Positions 1 to 11,568 are shown, counted from the stretch's first letter. The stretch: DNA of 64,000 nucleotides from Elephas maximus indicus (GCF_024166365.1 NC_064820.1:69203501-69267500), one strand, 5' to 3'. Notes: a model not told the origin generated them from the letters alone. A program made the numbers and translations.

Positions 1-7
1 CTTATTA

Positions 8-118
8 CCATACCTGTTACCGTCGAGTCAATTCCGACTCACAGGGACCCTATAGGTCAGAGTAGAACTGTCCCATAGAGTTTCCAAGGAGCGCTAGGTT
101 CTTCAAACTTACTGCAAG
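8..118 (-). mobile_element. AfroSINE, 3' half
   Basis: Antisense copy of the commonest SINE here. The family consists of a tRNA-like head with an A-box-like AGTGGTTAAG and a B-box-like GGTTCGAA, a body (CTATGGGGCAGTTCTACTCTG), and a tail shared with RTE (TCGACTCGACGGCAA). Only the tail and body remain in this copy. Confidence 0.88.
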
Positions 119-2159
119 TTTTTATGCAAAATAAAATCTTTGCAGCCTTATAATCTAATATCCCAATGGTAAACAAATCTTCTCAACTTCAATACTGAAT
201 ACTTCCTTCACCCTACCTCTTCCCCTTGCTGTTCACTGAAATCTGAGCATCGCCTGAGAAAATAATTTATTATATGAGCTGTCTCTAGAGGCCTCTACTT
301 ATTCTCTGATTCCCCACACTGAACAGAATAGGGAGTGAGAGGAATGGGAGGAAGACAGATGGGTGTTCTTCTAATTCCCCAATGCAAATTTCAGACTGGG
401 CAAAAATCTCTCCTCCTTTTTAAGTCTAAAGCTATTTGAATACACCACTCTCCTTGCTAGTGAGTTCTAACATATATCCAGTAACAGCCTTAGGCATACC
501 TTGGCGAATCAACCTGTACATTTTGAAAAATTTCCCAGGTGATTCGGATTTGCCATTCCCCTCCCCCCGCCCCCCTAAAAAACACCACTAACTCTCTCAC
601 ATTCATAGGGTTTACACCTTTCTCTACTTGCCATCGTGCTGGCGACTTCAACACTCATGTGGAAACCCTAGTTGATTCCTCAGCTTCAATGACCATCTCC
701 AGTCTGCTACAGCAACTCATTGTTGTGACATCTGCCATCGCCAAGAATAACTTCACTTCTGAAATTAATCTTCAATTCTAACTTCTCACTCTTTAGCCAA
801 AACCTTCATTTGGTGCAGCTTTATCTTTCCTTTACTATGTAAACTCAGAGACATCACTCATACTTTCAATGCCTTGGTTTTCACAGTTCTCATATCTATC
901 AGCTCCCTCCTTGGCTTTAACTTCCAGTGCAGATAATACCAGAATTCATCTCTTCATACTTTCTTGCCTGGAGTTTCTCATACTCTTGGCTATCTACCAC
1001 ATTCATCCCCAAACCACCATCCTTGAACTAGTTTAAAGGTACAACTGCTCTGCTCAAGACTCCAGGTAAAATATACAGACTGCACCAATTCAAGTTTATA
1101 ATACATACATCTCAACTGGACCTAAGCCACAACAAAAATTTGATTTATTTCTGGTTGCCCCTCCTCTACCTTATTACTCCTCATAGCAGCAATTACAAAT
1201 GTCCTTGGATCCCACAACCTATTCCCCAAGACTACTGGTCACCAGCATCCTCTAGGCAGCCTCCATAATTTAACCCTTTCTCCCTGGAATTTTCAGTCTT
1301 TCCCTGTGGGTGTGGGTGTGTGCACACACATTTACATTTACCAATTCCTTCCTCTTAGCCTACACACATGCTCCAGCATCTCTACTCCTAGCCTTTTTAA
1401 ATGCAATATACTTTCTAGATCAGTGCTATTCAAAGAATTGTCCATGGCCAAACTCTTACTGAACTGCTTGCTACTAGTCACTAGACAGTGCTAGTTCCCA
1501 CGATTATGATTATGAAGATGCATAGAAATACACCCTGCCATTACTGCCAAGAATATAGATCAGAGGTTCTTAAACATTTTAAGAAAACTCTTTTAAAATT
1601 ATGTACAACTTCTAAAAGCTTTTTTAAATATGGGTAGTATCTATCAATATTTACTATACTAAACATTGATAGATATAACCCATATTTATTAAAACTGAGA
1701 AACTGAAAAAAATTAGTGAGAAGAGTATATTTTTTTAAAACTTTTTAATGTCTAGAATAACAAGGACAGATGGAGTCTTCTATCTGCTTCTGCATTCCCA
1801 TTGGAGTAGGTCATTTTGGGTGAGGAATAGGAAGAAAATCTGGTCTCACACAGACATATAACTAGAAAAACAATTACATAAACTATCCACATAATCGTGA
1901 ATATTTTTCTTTGATACTACACCAAACTCAACGAGACAGTTTCTAATCAGCTAACAATGTGAAATCTGAAACCATTATCAATTAACAAGGCAACTAACAC
2001 TTAAGATTGTTATGAAAATAGTTTTAGCTTTGTGCACCCCCAAAAAGTATCCTGTAGAGCCCCCCTCTCAAAAGACCTCCAGACACTTTGAGAGCTGCTC
2101 ATTTATGTTTATAATCTAGCTGACAGCTCAAGTAAGCATATTCTCTACAAGGAATACCA
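119..2159. other. No gene seen
   Basis: AT-rich sequence. Small open frames at 539-781 and 1306-1494 have no domain and no splice context. Around 1300-1330 there is a short GT/CA-rich stretch. Confidence 0.6.
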
Positions 2160-2330
2160 CTTGTCAAACTCCATCTTTCTCATCCTTCAAGCCTCACCTT
2201 GGACATTCCTCAGAAAAACCTTCCCAGACAGACCCATCCAACTATCAAAGGAGGTATACTATTAGGCATTCTCATTGTACTTATCACATGATAATTATAC
2301 TCATATTTCCTTTGTAACACTTACCCGAGA
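2160..2330. mobile_element. Ancient interspersed repeat, L2-like
   Basis: CTTCAAGCCTCACCTTGG and AAACCTTCCCAGACAGACCC resemble the 3' region of L2-type LINEs. Weak. Confidence 0.4.
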
Positions 2331-2486
2331 CAGTGACATGACTCACACTATCTCACTTAATTCAGTTCTTCCCTCAAATAATACCCTATCAGTGAAATCT
2401 TATCACTGATGGGGTGTTATCTGAAGTCATGTCTTTTAAAAATAGTAACAGTCCCCCACCTGCAACTCTCCACAGTCCCTACTCTC

Positions 2487-2672
2487 ATTGTTGTTGTTAG
2501 ATGATGTCAAGCTCGTTCCAACACATAGCGACCCTGTGTACAACAGAACGAAACACTGAGAAATCCTGTACCATCTTTACACTTGCTGCTATGTTTGAGC
2601 CCACTGTTGCAGCCATTGTCATCCATCTCATTGAGGGTCTTCCTCTTTTTCACTGACCCTCTACTTTATCAA
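2487..2672 (-). mobile_element. RTE 3' end, 5'-truncated
   Basis: Starts TTGTTGTTGTTAGATGATGTC and continues with the antisense RTE 3' UTR (ACAACAGAACGAAACACTGAG), about 185 bases. Confidence 0.85.
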
Positions 2673-2775
2673 TGAATATTTGTTAAACCAAAGAATATGG
2701 AATGAATCTCTGCTTCAGTACATAGAGAAGTGAGCATATGGGCTGAGGATTAAATTTTAGGACATACCAACCCTT

Positions 2776-2990
2776 TAAAGGAGTCTCGGTGGTGCAATGG
2801 TTAAGTGCTTGGTAGTTAACCAAAAGGTCAGCAGTTCAAGCCTACCAGCCACTCCACCGGAGAAAAATGCAGCAATCTGCTTCCATAAAGATTACAGCCG
2901 GAAACCTATGGGAAAGTCTACTCTGTCCTATAGGGCCACTGTGAATTGGAATCAACTCAAAGGCACCGGGTTAGGGGTTGGATTTTCTTT
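2776..2990 (+). mobile_element. AfroSINE, long subtype
   Basis: Full head to tail. It carries the extra middle segment (GGAGAAAAATGCAGCAATCTGCTTCC..AAAGATTACAGCC) that marks the longer, about 210-base subtype. Confidence 0.93.
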
Positions 2991-3403
2991 TTTTCTTCTT
3001 GTGTGACCTGAGGCATGTCACTGCGCCAACAGGGCTCCTAAATACTAATCCCGAAATGTCCTTTCCCATCTCCACCTATAAGCATCCTACCCATACTTTA
3101 AATTCCATTCAAATACCTTCCCTGATCACTCCAGTGTTACTAGGTTGTAACAGTCTTGGCAACAGAGGAAGAAAAGATGTGTCAAAGAATTTTAGGTTCC
3201 CAGTTATAGGTAATTAGTTCCCACATCTGTGGTAAGTCAGCTCTGATGCAACTCGAATCTCCCTTTTTTAGTTTCAATTATTATTGCCTTTTATTATCAG
3301 TATCTTCATAAATCTTATAGTTGTCTTTGGGGGTTGGCATGAGAATCATAACATCAGCAAATTACATGTTACAACACTATATAGTACATATTACTAGCAA
3401 TAA

Positions 3404-3582
3404 ATGCAATCCACTGCTATCCAGTAGATTCTGACTCACAGCAATCCTATATGGTTTCCAAGGCTATAAATCTCTAGAAGCAGACTGCCCCATCTTCCTC
3501 CTGCTGAGCAGCTGGTGGTTTCCAACCGCTGATCTCTGGGTTAGCAGTCCATCGCTTTAACCACTTGGCCACCTGGGCTCCT
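3404..3582 (-). mobile_element. AfroSINE, long subtype
   Basis: Antisense. It retains the head (CACTTGGCCACCTGGGCTCC) and most of the middle segment, in a diverged form. Confidence 0.88.
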
Positions 3583-3734
3583 ATTACTAGCAATAAGATG
3601 TACAAAACATAGTAGGGTCCTAAGTCTAGCTGGAATACATAGCAAGTCAGGGACTACCTGTATAAATGTTATAGATGTCTGACTGAACACTGACACTTTT
3701 ATAATACATAAAAAGAAAAAAATTAAAACCTGAC

Positions 3735-3935
3735 TTATTAAGTGCTTTCCACAGGCTAGGCAGACACTCTGATAGATGATTTGCATAAATTACTTCACTT
3801 AATTCTAACGAGGAAAACACAGTTCTCTTTTTACAAATGATGAAACAGGCTCAAGAATGGTAAGTCCTTGTCCAAGATCACACACTAGTTAGTGGTAAAG
3901 TTAGATTTGAACCCAGGATTACATTAAACCTGGCT
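3735..3935 (-). mobile_element. MIR SINE
   Basis: Antisense MIR text: ACAAATGATGAAACAGGCTC, CAAGATCACACACTAGTTAGTGG and TTTGAACCCAGGATTAC. Confidence 0.8.
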
Positions 3936-4100
3936 GGGTATTTCTCATAGGTCACGTTTAAATAAACGGTTTTCTTTCATTCACTTTTTGAGGCAACAGG
4001 AGCCCACAAGGCTACGAGGGAAGAAGCCTTCACAGCTTCCAAGCCTTCATCACCAGGTTTGTAAATCACCACCCCCATTTCTCCTTGGGGATTCGGCAGT

Positions 4101-4113
4101 AAAGATGGCGGCC
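4101..4113 (+). promoter_or_regulatory. YY1-type site just inside intron 1
   Basis: AAAGATGGCGGCC matches the long YY1 consensus AANATGGCGGC. It begins 6 bases beyond the predicted splice donor, a position typical of YY1 sites just downstream of CpG-promoter start sites. Binding is inferred. Confidence 0.5.
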
Positions 4114-4118
4114 CACAC

Positions 4119-4306
4119 CTAGCGGCACCTCCTACAGGTTCCTCAGGCTTCGGGTCCACGTCGTAAACATCGTTGAAATGAAGAATGGTCAAGTCATAGG
4201 GGCCGATGTCTCCCGACGTGTCCCCCCAGGTCTTCAGAGAGGGCTCAGTCTCCAGCTCCGAGGGCCGAGGCGGTGCCACTGCGGGATCCTCTTCAGCGGC
4301 CTCCAT
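4119..4306 (-). CDS. First coding exon of a 5'-nucleotidase/UshA-family metallophosphoesterase gene
   Basis: The exon codes for 62 residues plus two bases, beginning MEAAEEDPAV and reaching the segment YDLTILHFNDVYDVDP. Hydrophobic residues followed by HFNDVYD is the first metal-binding motif of the 5'-nucleotidase/2',3'-cyclic-nucleotide phosphodiesterase family; the FNDVY form is typical of its cytosolic eukaryotic branch, whereas classical CD73 has TNDVH. The start is favoured by an A at -3 and G at +4. The reading frame stays open to 3977, but the family match stops after PVGGAA(R), exactly at an AG|GTGTGG donor (G at 4118, T at 4117), so the exon probably ends at 4119 in phase 2. There is no signal peptide; the leader is acidic and proline-rich. 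The rest of the gene should lie to the left, but I found no second exon in 1-3976. It could be an intact gene, annotated in some mammals under names such as mannosylglucosyl-3-phosphoglycerate phosphatase-like, or a decaying locus. The family call is firm, the exact name is not. Confidence 0.72.
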
Positions 4307-4539
4307 CTTCCTGGATAGGAACCAGCGACCAGAGCCACCGGCCTAGAGCATGCCAGCCCTGCGCGTGCGTGGCTCGCGTGCGCTGCTCCCGGCTGTCTCT
4401 GCGCCTCCGGCCTGAGGTCTCGGCTCGCGGACAGAACCTGCCTCAGGCTAGAAAAGTCCAGCCAAGTGGGGTGCAGGCACGTGAGGCCCTAACGGAAACC
4501 CGGGTACCCCCGCTCTTCTCTTTCTAGGAGCCACGAAGC

Positions 4540-5339
4540 AGATTTCAAACGACTGGAACTGATGGTTCAAGGCATGTAGTCAAACCTCACCTCTTTAATA
4601 TCTTGCTGGGCAAGCATTTTTTACTACGACCTCCTCTCTTCTAAGGATTTTGCCTTCTTCAAAGGAAAATCGGGGGCCAGGCCAAGAAATCCTTACACAG
4701 AACCTTTTCTGTACCCATTTTCGTGGTATCCTTCTCTCTTTCTGAAGGGCCCTTCGATTTATCCATTGATTAAATGTAGTTAAGTACCTATATGCCGGGC
4801 ACTGTGTTCAGCTCTGGAGAGAAAATGATGACCAAAATAGACATAGGCTTTACCCTCAGAAGACTACACTTGATGCCTTCACCTGCTCCTGGTTCGTGCT
4901 TTCCAGTCGTTACCATAATCCTAGAAGCCTTTTCTGCCTCTACCATAACCCAAAGGTGGCTGTCCTTTGTTTACTTTTACTGAGAACGTAAGCACTTAAC
5001 AATGGGTTTTCTGTTACCACATGATTCCTCAGTTGTAGTTTTCTGTTTACATTTATGTGACACCGAAACGGTGTCTTCTGTTGTGGTGTGCACTCTGATA
5101 TTTCTTATGAGAATAGAGCAAGAGAAACTAATGCTTATTTTGAATTATAACTTAAAGTAGTTATTGTAGAATTTCAGTCAGTTAAAAAGGTGCCCCAGAC
5201 TGCTGCAACCTCTTGGAATATTACCAGTTGTTCCTGGATTAAATGGATACATCTAGAAGAATACAAAGTGCCAAAATTCATAAAAGAAAAGAAATAAAAC
5301 TTGAGTAAATGAATGAACATGAGGAGAATTAAAATGGTG
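4540..5339. other. No gene seen upstream of the phosphoesterase promoter
   Basis: Unique-looking, non-coding. CCGGGCACTGTGTTCAGC near 4795 resembles the end of an ancient repeat. Confidence 0.5.
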
Positions 5340-5720
5340 GTCAAAGATCTCTACTTCCAAAAAGCTACTAGTCAAGAATGTTTAACAGGTAGACTACATA
5401 AAGCTTCTTAGCTTGTTTTTTAAGGCTAATAAAATCATAACAAAACCAGATAACAGAAAAAGATAAAATTATGAAACTCATTTTATTGGTAATTGTGGAC
5501 TTTAAAAATAACTAAATCCAATAGCACATTTCAAAAATTAGAGTGTTTATCACAAGATTTCAAGAATAGGTTAACATGAGAATACCTATCAATGTAATTC
5601 ACCATATTAATATTTTAAAGTAGAAAAATGATTATGGAAAATGATGCAAAAGAAAGTCTTTGATAAAAATAAGTAGTATTTATTATTAAAAATTCATAGG
5701 AATGTATTTCAGATGCTTCC
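5340..5720 (+). mobile_element. Old L1 ORF2 fragment, sense
   Basis: ATCAATGTAATTCACCATATTAA near 5589 and the following A-rich text correspond to the reverse-transcriptase region of L1 ORF2. Very decayed. Confidence 0.65.
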
Positions 5721-6026
5721 TAGTGCCTTTAATTCATTGCATTTTAAAATACTTTATCCAGTTATTACAATTACTATCTGTGGTATGATTCATTCAACTA
5801 TTTCACTCCATAGCCCTTTGTTGGAAGTTTTCCCCTTGTCTTCTTTAAATTTGTTTGGAAGTTCTTTTAAATGATATTGCTGGTCACCTTTAAAGAAATT
5901 ATTTGAATTATATTGCTTTCTAACTGTTAAAGTCAATAGTATACAGTATATTTAAATTCTTCCTGTTTGAAGCCAATGGCATAGGTGGAGGGGTAGTCAG
6001 TGGGAGCAGTATGAATGGGTGCAACC

Positions 6027-6190
6027 AGAAAACCAAACCCACTGTTACGGAGTCAATTCTGACTCATAGCGACCCTATAGGACAGGGTAGAACTGCCCCA
6101 CAGAGTTTCCAAGGCACACATTGTGAATTCAAACTGCTGACCTTTTGGTTAGCAGCCATAGCACTTAACCACTACACCACTGGGGTTTTT
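6027..6190 (-). mobile_element. AfroSINE, short subtype
   Basis: Antisense, full length, short form without the middle segment. The head reads TTAACCACTACACCACTGGGG. Confidence 0.93.
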
Positions 6191-6832
6191 CTGTGTGGGT
6201 GTGAGAGATCTAAATAGGTATAAAAAAAAATAGGTATAGAGAATTTTTTTTTTTAAATGAATGCTTTTCATTATCACTATGCACCAGTAATTCTAAACAA
6301 AGTTAGTGATAAAATACCACTCCCCTCTCCCTTGGTATGCAATTGTTTGAGACAGTATGTATAGCACATTTTAACCCCACATTCTCCTTCCACCTAATTC
6401 TCATATTTTTGTAAGTGTCTGAAATTCTGGGACTTTGTTATTATTATTGCTTTATTGTAGTTGTACTGCATGACTTCTTTTTCAAAATAAGATAATAACC
6501 AGATTTAACACAATTGCTTGCATCTAGCTTTGCTTTCACTGGTTTCAGTACTCACCACCATTCTTTTTATACTCATAATTCTCAGCTTTGGTTAATGAGT
6601 CTTAAGGTCTAGATTGTGGCTATTGTGTTACATTTACACCATATAGTGCCTCTTTCAAGATTAGTTATATGACCAGATTTACCACAATTACTTATATTTA
6701 GCTTTGTTTTACGTTTTCCCATTCTTGAGCTCTAAATTCTCTTCATCTCTTAGTAGTTTTGCCAAGAAAAATATACCTTAATGTGTATTAGAAAATGTCC
6801 TTCTTTTACGTTTAAATGTAAAAGACAGCTCA

Positions 6833-6999
6833 AACCAAATCAAATCTATTGCCATTGAGTCAATTCCAACTCAGAGTGACCCTATAGACATAGTAGAACT
6901 GCCCCATAGGGTTTTCAAGGAGTGGGCAGCTGCTGGATTCGAACTACTGACCTTTTGGTTAACAGCCAGGCTCTTAACCACTGTACCCCCAGGGCTCCA
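6833..6999 (-). mobile_element. AfroSINE with target duplication
   Basis: Flanked by AAAAGACAGCT at about 6820-6830 and again at about 7000-7010. Full-length antisense short form. Confidence 0.93.
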
Positions 7000-7216
7000 A
7001 AAGACAGCTTAATTGGGTATAAAATTTAGAAATCACAGTATTTTCTCATTATTACTCTATAGACTTTGCTCATTGTTATCTGGCTTTTAATAATGCCAAA
7101 GAAAAGTCTGATTTTTGTTATTTTCTAATGTATTCTAATGTATTTTTTCTGCCTTTGTGCCAGCATGTGTATCTCTTTTCAATGCAGTGATATTTTTCAG
7201 TCTGTATACATAGATG

Positions 7217-7390
7217 AGGGAAACCCTGGTAGCAAAGTGGTTAGGAGCTACGGCTACTAACTAAAAGGTCAGTGGTTCGAATCTACCAGACGTTCCTTGG
7301 AAACTGTATGGGGCAGTTCTACTCTGTCCTATAGGGTCACTACGAGTTGGAATTAACTCGACGGGAAGGGGTTTTTTTTTTTTTTTTTTT
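7217..7390 (+). mobile_element. AfroSINE, short subtype, T-rich tail
   Basis: Plus-strand copy ending in ACTCGACGGGAAGGGG and a T run of about 19. Confidence 0.93.
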
Positions 7391-7771
7391 GGTTTTTAGA
7401 CATAGATGAGAGATTTGAGATTGGCTTAGGGGGTGTTAAAGAAGCTGCTAAAATAAGTATGAGAGAATAAGTATGAGGAGGTAGTTTTTTCCTCAAAGAA
7501 ATCTGGGTGGGAGTGAAGTTCATATTTTTTATTTTAAATTTCAGAAAATTTGTATTTTTTTTTTGTATTATTTGTACTGTATTGTTATCTGGCAATAACT
7601 TTGTTCTATAAGCTCAGTTGGACAATGTTGTCCATAAATTAAGATGGGAAATAGAATTGGAGAATTCTTGACCTAGTGTTTAAGGAAACTTAATGTATTG
7701 GTTTTGAACAACGTACAAGTTTCTGGGCAGAAACCCTGATAGGAAAGAATAGTGGTAACAACTGAGGAAAA

Positions 7772-7826
7772 CAAAAAAACAAACCTGTTGCTGTCGAGTT
7801 GATTCTAACTCATGGCAACCCTATAG
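7772..7826 (-). mobile_element. AfroSINE tail fragment
   Basis: Only the 3' tail is present (CCTGTTGCTGTCGAGTTGATT), severely 5'-truncated. Confidence 0.8.
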
Positions 7827-8047
7827 TGAGGAAGCAACAGTATAAAGTTGTGGATGGAACATCTCTGACATTCCTTTGATCTCTCTCTTTCCCTCTCCCC
7901 AAAGGAAGTAAAATTATGCCTTTGATAAATCAGAAGGCTGATGTTAAGCCCATTAGTTAAGAGAAAAAAATTTTTTTTTTTTTTTTAAAGCGTAGGAACG
8001 TTGGCCTCTAGAAAGAAGAAATTGGATGTGCTTCATTACCCCCACCC

Positions 8048-8092
8048 CCTACACACACACACACGCACGCACGCACGCACGCACGCGCGCGC
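8048..8092 (+). repeat. (AC)n(GCAC)n simple repeat
   Basis: A run of AC dinucleotides passing into CGCACGCAC and CGCGCGC. Confidence 0.95.
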
Positions 8093-8956
8093 CATCCTCA
8101 GAAAAACGACTCTTACTGTAGACCAGGCATAGGGATATTTAGTTGGCCACTTCCAGTTGGTAGTGATCACTGTACCTGATTAAAAGGTTAAGCATGGAGA
8201 TGCAAACACTTTAATCATCTCTTATATTTCCATGTGAGTGGAATTTTAAAAACGTCTGTGCCTCTCTCGCGAAGGAACAACTCAAACAGCCTTCTCTTAG
8301 TCTCTGTCTTTTTAGACTCTTCCTCCCAAGACAGCAGAGAATTAAGCGTTGGCTGGAAGCTTGACCCCTTTTCTGTCTTTCTTTCTTCTTACTCTTCTTG
8401 AAAAGGTAAGATGGGGACATTTAGAGTAGTTTTCCTCTTCATATATTAACTTTTCCTCAGAGTGTTTACCACATACACAATGCTGGGCATATGGTGGGTA
8501 CTTTCTGAATACCTTTTCAAATAATGAATGAATAAACCTGTCACCACCCAGATTTTTATTTGGACACCTGCACCACTGTGGATTTTCCTGGCTCTAAAAC
8601 TACCTTGTTTTTGTTCTTCCAAGTCCTGCTATTTGGGGGCTTTTTTAGGGGAGTAATAGCCAATGTTTCTTAGTTCCTCTGAAACAAAATAACAATTTTC
8701 ACTAAATATACAGAAATGTAGATTAAAATAAAATGGTAATCAATTTTTTAATTTAGCCCTTCCTCTGTTCTTATATAAGCATTTATAGATCTAAATCAAC
8801 CTCTAGATACAACTTTTATGCAACAACTTTTGATACATAGTGCTTTCATGTGATTCAATGTAAATGTTTTCTAATTTCCAGTGTGAGTTATTTGACACAA
8901 CAGCTATTTAGAAGTGTTTTTTTAATTTCTAAACACATGAGGTTATCTCATCTGCT

Positions 8957-9006
8957 TTTGTGTGTGTGTGTGTGTGTGTGTGCACGTGCGTGCGTGCATG
9001 TGTGCG
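8957..9006 (+). repeat. (TG)n simple repeat with GTGC units
   Basis: About 12 TG units, then alternating GTGCGTGCG. Translation of its reverse strand only gives a repetitive His/Thr peptide. Confidence 0.95.
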
Positions 9007-9457
9007 TGATTCTAACCTAACTAACTGCATTGTAATCAAAGACCAAAGTCTGTATGCTTCCAGTTTTTTGTAATTTGCTAGACTTGTTTTATGGTCTGGT
9101 ATATGGTTGACTTTTCTGTATGTGAACATTATTATATAATTACATAATGCTGGACATATGTCAGCTTATTATATCCTATTCAAATCCATGTTCTTACTGA
9201 ATTTTTTCACAGATTGATTTATTAATTACTGAGCAAGGTATGTTAAAATCTCCCATTAAGAGTGTGGGTTTGTCTAATTCTTCTTCTAATTAGGTCAATT
9301 TTTGCTTTTATATTTTGAGGTAATGTTATTAGATGCATAGAACTTCAAGATTATTATAACTTCCTAATGAATTAAGGTTTTTACCACCATGTAGTGACAC
9401 TCATTATTTCACACCAAATGCCTTTTAAAGTCTTGTTTGTCTAATGTTAATATATAC
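8990..9457 (-). mobile_element. Old L1 ORF2 fragment, antisense
   Basis: Antisense endonuclease-region text: GCATTGTAATCAAAGACC, GACTTGTTTTATGGTCTGG and CTCCCATTAAGAGTGTGGG in the L1 order. Parts of 6440-7210 and 9800-9900 may belong to the same or a similar element. Confidence 0.65.
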
Positions 9458-9797
9458 CCAGTCCTCACTTATCAACATGGTTAGGTTCCAAAGACCAGGT
9501 CATTATGTGAAAATCAGCGTTATGTGAAAATGGAGGAGGAACAGGTTAGATCACAAAATGGATGATGTCTACATCATTATGTAACTGCCAGATTACATTA
9601 TTACACAACTACCAAACCACTGATAATCATCACAGCCTTGACCATCACAGCAAGTGTTACTCTTACCTCACACCTAGGTGTTCATTACTGCCAGACGTAA
9701 CATCATTAATGTGCAAAATAGTTGAATAGTAAATTTTTGACTATTGTTGTAAATGCAAAATGTTGGATAATGACATAGTCAATAAGTAAGGAGTAAG
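9458..9797. mobile_element. Possible terminal-inverted-repeat DNA element with an ERV-L LTR-like piece
   Basis: The left end CAGTCCTCACTTATCAAC and the right end TTGGATAATG..AATAAGTAAGGAGT are imperfect inverted copies. In between, 9540-9650 resembles the antisense ERV-L LTR. It could be a Tigger-like non-autonomous element; the class is uncertain. Confidence 0.4.
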
Positions 9798-9905
9798 TGC
9801 ATATTTATTAACCTTTTGGTCATTATGTGCATGGAATATATTTTCTCGTTCTTTAATTTTCAACCTATCTTGCATTTTTATATATAGGTGTGTTACTTAT
9901 AAACT

Positions 9906-9938
9906 AAAAAAAAAAAAAAATTTTTTTTTTTTTTTTTT
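9906..9938. repeat. A-run followed by T-run
   Basis: About 15 A followed by about 18 T, a self-complementary block at the boundary of the old antisense L1. Confidence 0.9.
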
Positions 9939-10100
9939 GCTTTTTATTTTGAGGTAGTTATATATTCCCTGGAAGTTGAAAAGACAGTGCAGAGAAATTC
10001 CATGTACCTTCACCCAGTTTCTACCTGTGGTTATATCTTGTATAACTGTTGTACAATATCAAAGCCAGGAAACTAACATCAATACAGTGTGTGTGTATAA

Positions 10101-10287
10101 CCAAAAAAATCAAATCTGTTGCCGTCAAGTCGATTCCGACTCATAGCAACCCTGCAGGGCAGAGTAGAACTGCCCCAAGAAGCAGTTTTCCCAAAGCAGA
10201 ATTTCCAAGGAGCGCCTGGTAGATTCGAACTGCTGACCTTTTGGTTGGCAGCCATAGCACTTGACCATTACACAACCAGGGTTTCCA
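10101..10287 (-). mobile_element. AfroSINE inside old L1
   Basis: Antisense and full length, with a short internal insertion between CTGCCCCA and TTTCCAAGG. It interrupts the antisense L1 between 10100 and 10288. Confidence 0.92.
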
Positions 10288-10733
10288 TGTGTGTATAGAT
10301 TCATGTCATATTTTCACACATGTAGTTTCATATAACTACTACTGCAATCAAGATATAGAATTATTCTATCACCACAAAGACCTCCCTCATGCTATCCTGT
10401 ATAGTCCTGCCCATCCCCTTCCCTCTACCATCCCTAAACCCTGATAGCCCCTAATTTGTTCTCCATCTCTATAAGTTTTTCAGTTTTAGAATGTTATATA
10501 ATTAAATCATCTAGTACATAACTTTCGAGACCATTCTCAAGCATACTGCTAACCATTTGTTCACTCAGCATAAAATCCTTGAGAGTCATCCAATTGCTGC
10601 TATATCAATAGTTTGTTCCTTTTTATTGCTGAGTAGTATTCCACATATGGATGTAGCACAGTTTGTTTAGCCATTTATCTCTGTTAGGATATTTTGGTTG
10701 TTTGCGGTTTGGGGCTATTACAAATAAGTCTGT

Positions 10734-11147
10734 TGTTATAGATTGAATTGTTTCCCCCAAAATATGTATTGCAAATCCTAACCTCTATACATGTGAACAT
10801 AATCCCATTTGTGAACAGGGTTTTCTTTATTATGTTAATGATGCAATAGCAGTGTAGAGTATGTCTTAAGCCAATAACTTCTGAGATATAAAAGGAGCAG
10901 TTTAGGCACAGAAGCAAGCAAGGAAAAACAAGGAAAGATTAATGGCAGATGGAGACACCAGGGAACAGAGGAACAGAAGCTGAAAAAAAGACACGGACCT
11001 TCCCTCAGAGCCAGCAGGAGAGAAAGCCTTCCCCCTATAGTCAGTTCCCTGAATTCAGACTTACAGCCTCCTGTGAGAAAATAAATTTCTATTTGTTAAA
11101 CCCACCAACTTGTGGTATTTCTATTTTAGCAGCAGTAAGAAATTACA
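10734..11147 (+). mobile_element. MaLR-type LTR inside the old L1
   Basis: Starts TGTTATAGATTGAATTGTTTCCCC and ends with GAGAAAATAAATTTC..GGTATTTCTATTTTAGCAGCAG..ACA, the 5' and 3' signatures of MLT1/MST-like MaLR LTRs. It lies between two L1 segments. Confidence 0.82.
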
Positions 11148-11406
11148 ATAGCTGCTGTGAACCATTGTATACAAGTTTTGCTTGTATGTAGGTTTTTATT
11201 TCTCTGGGATGAGTGCCTAGGAATGTAATTGCTGGGTTTATAAGTGTGCATTTAGTTTTTAAAGAAATTGCCAAATCATTTTCCAGAACTGCCGTACCAC
11301 TTAACATTCCCACCACCAGTGTATGAGAGATCCAATTCCTGCACATCCTTGCCTGAATTTGGTATTGTGACTATTTTATTTATTTTAGCTGTTCAAATAG
11401 GTATGT

Positions 11407-11568
11407 GGAGCCCTGGTGGAGCAGTGGTTAAGAGCTATGGCAAGCTATGGCTGCTAACCCAAAGGTCAACAATTTGAGTACACCAGTTGCTCCTTAGAAA
11501 CTCTGTCCTGTAGGGTTGCTATGAGTTGAAATTGACTTGACAACAACACCTTTGTTTTTTTTTTTTTT
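11407..11568 (+). mobile_element. AfroSINE inserted at the same site as the RTE
   Basis: Lies between AATAGGTATGT (11396-11406) and AATAGCTATGTA (11569-11580). The second copy also serves as the left duplication of the RTE. The body is shortened, and the tail (GACTTGACAACAACACC) resembles the RTE 3' end. Confidence 0.9.

Larger units (their letters stand above)
4090..4530 (-). promoter_or_regulatory. CpG-rich promoter around exon 1 of the phosphoesterase gene
   Basis: This short stretch is clearly richer in G, C and CpG than its AT-rich surroundings, with clusters such as GCGCGTGCGTGG near 4360. It covers the ATG and about 200 bases upstream on the minus strand. No TATA box is obvious, which fits a housekeeping-type CpG promoter. 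The transcription start cannot be fixed from sequence alone. Confidence 0.6.

Noticed and set aside
3977-4118. Open extension of the phosphoesterase exon frame
   Set aside because: Family similarity stops at the GT donor, and the extension has no homology, so it is treated as intron.
8929-9129. Histidine/threonine-repeat peptide frame
   Set aside because: Translation of a TG microsatellite.
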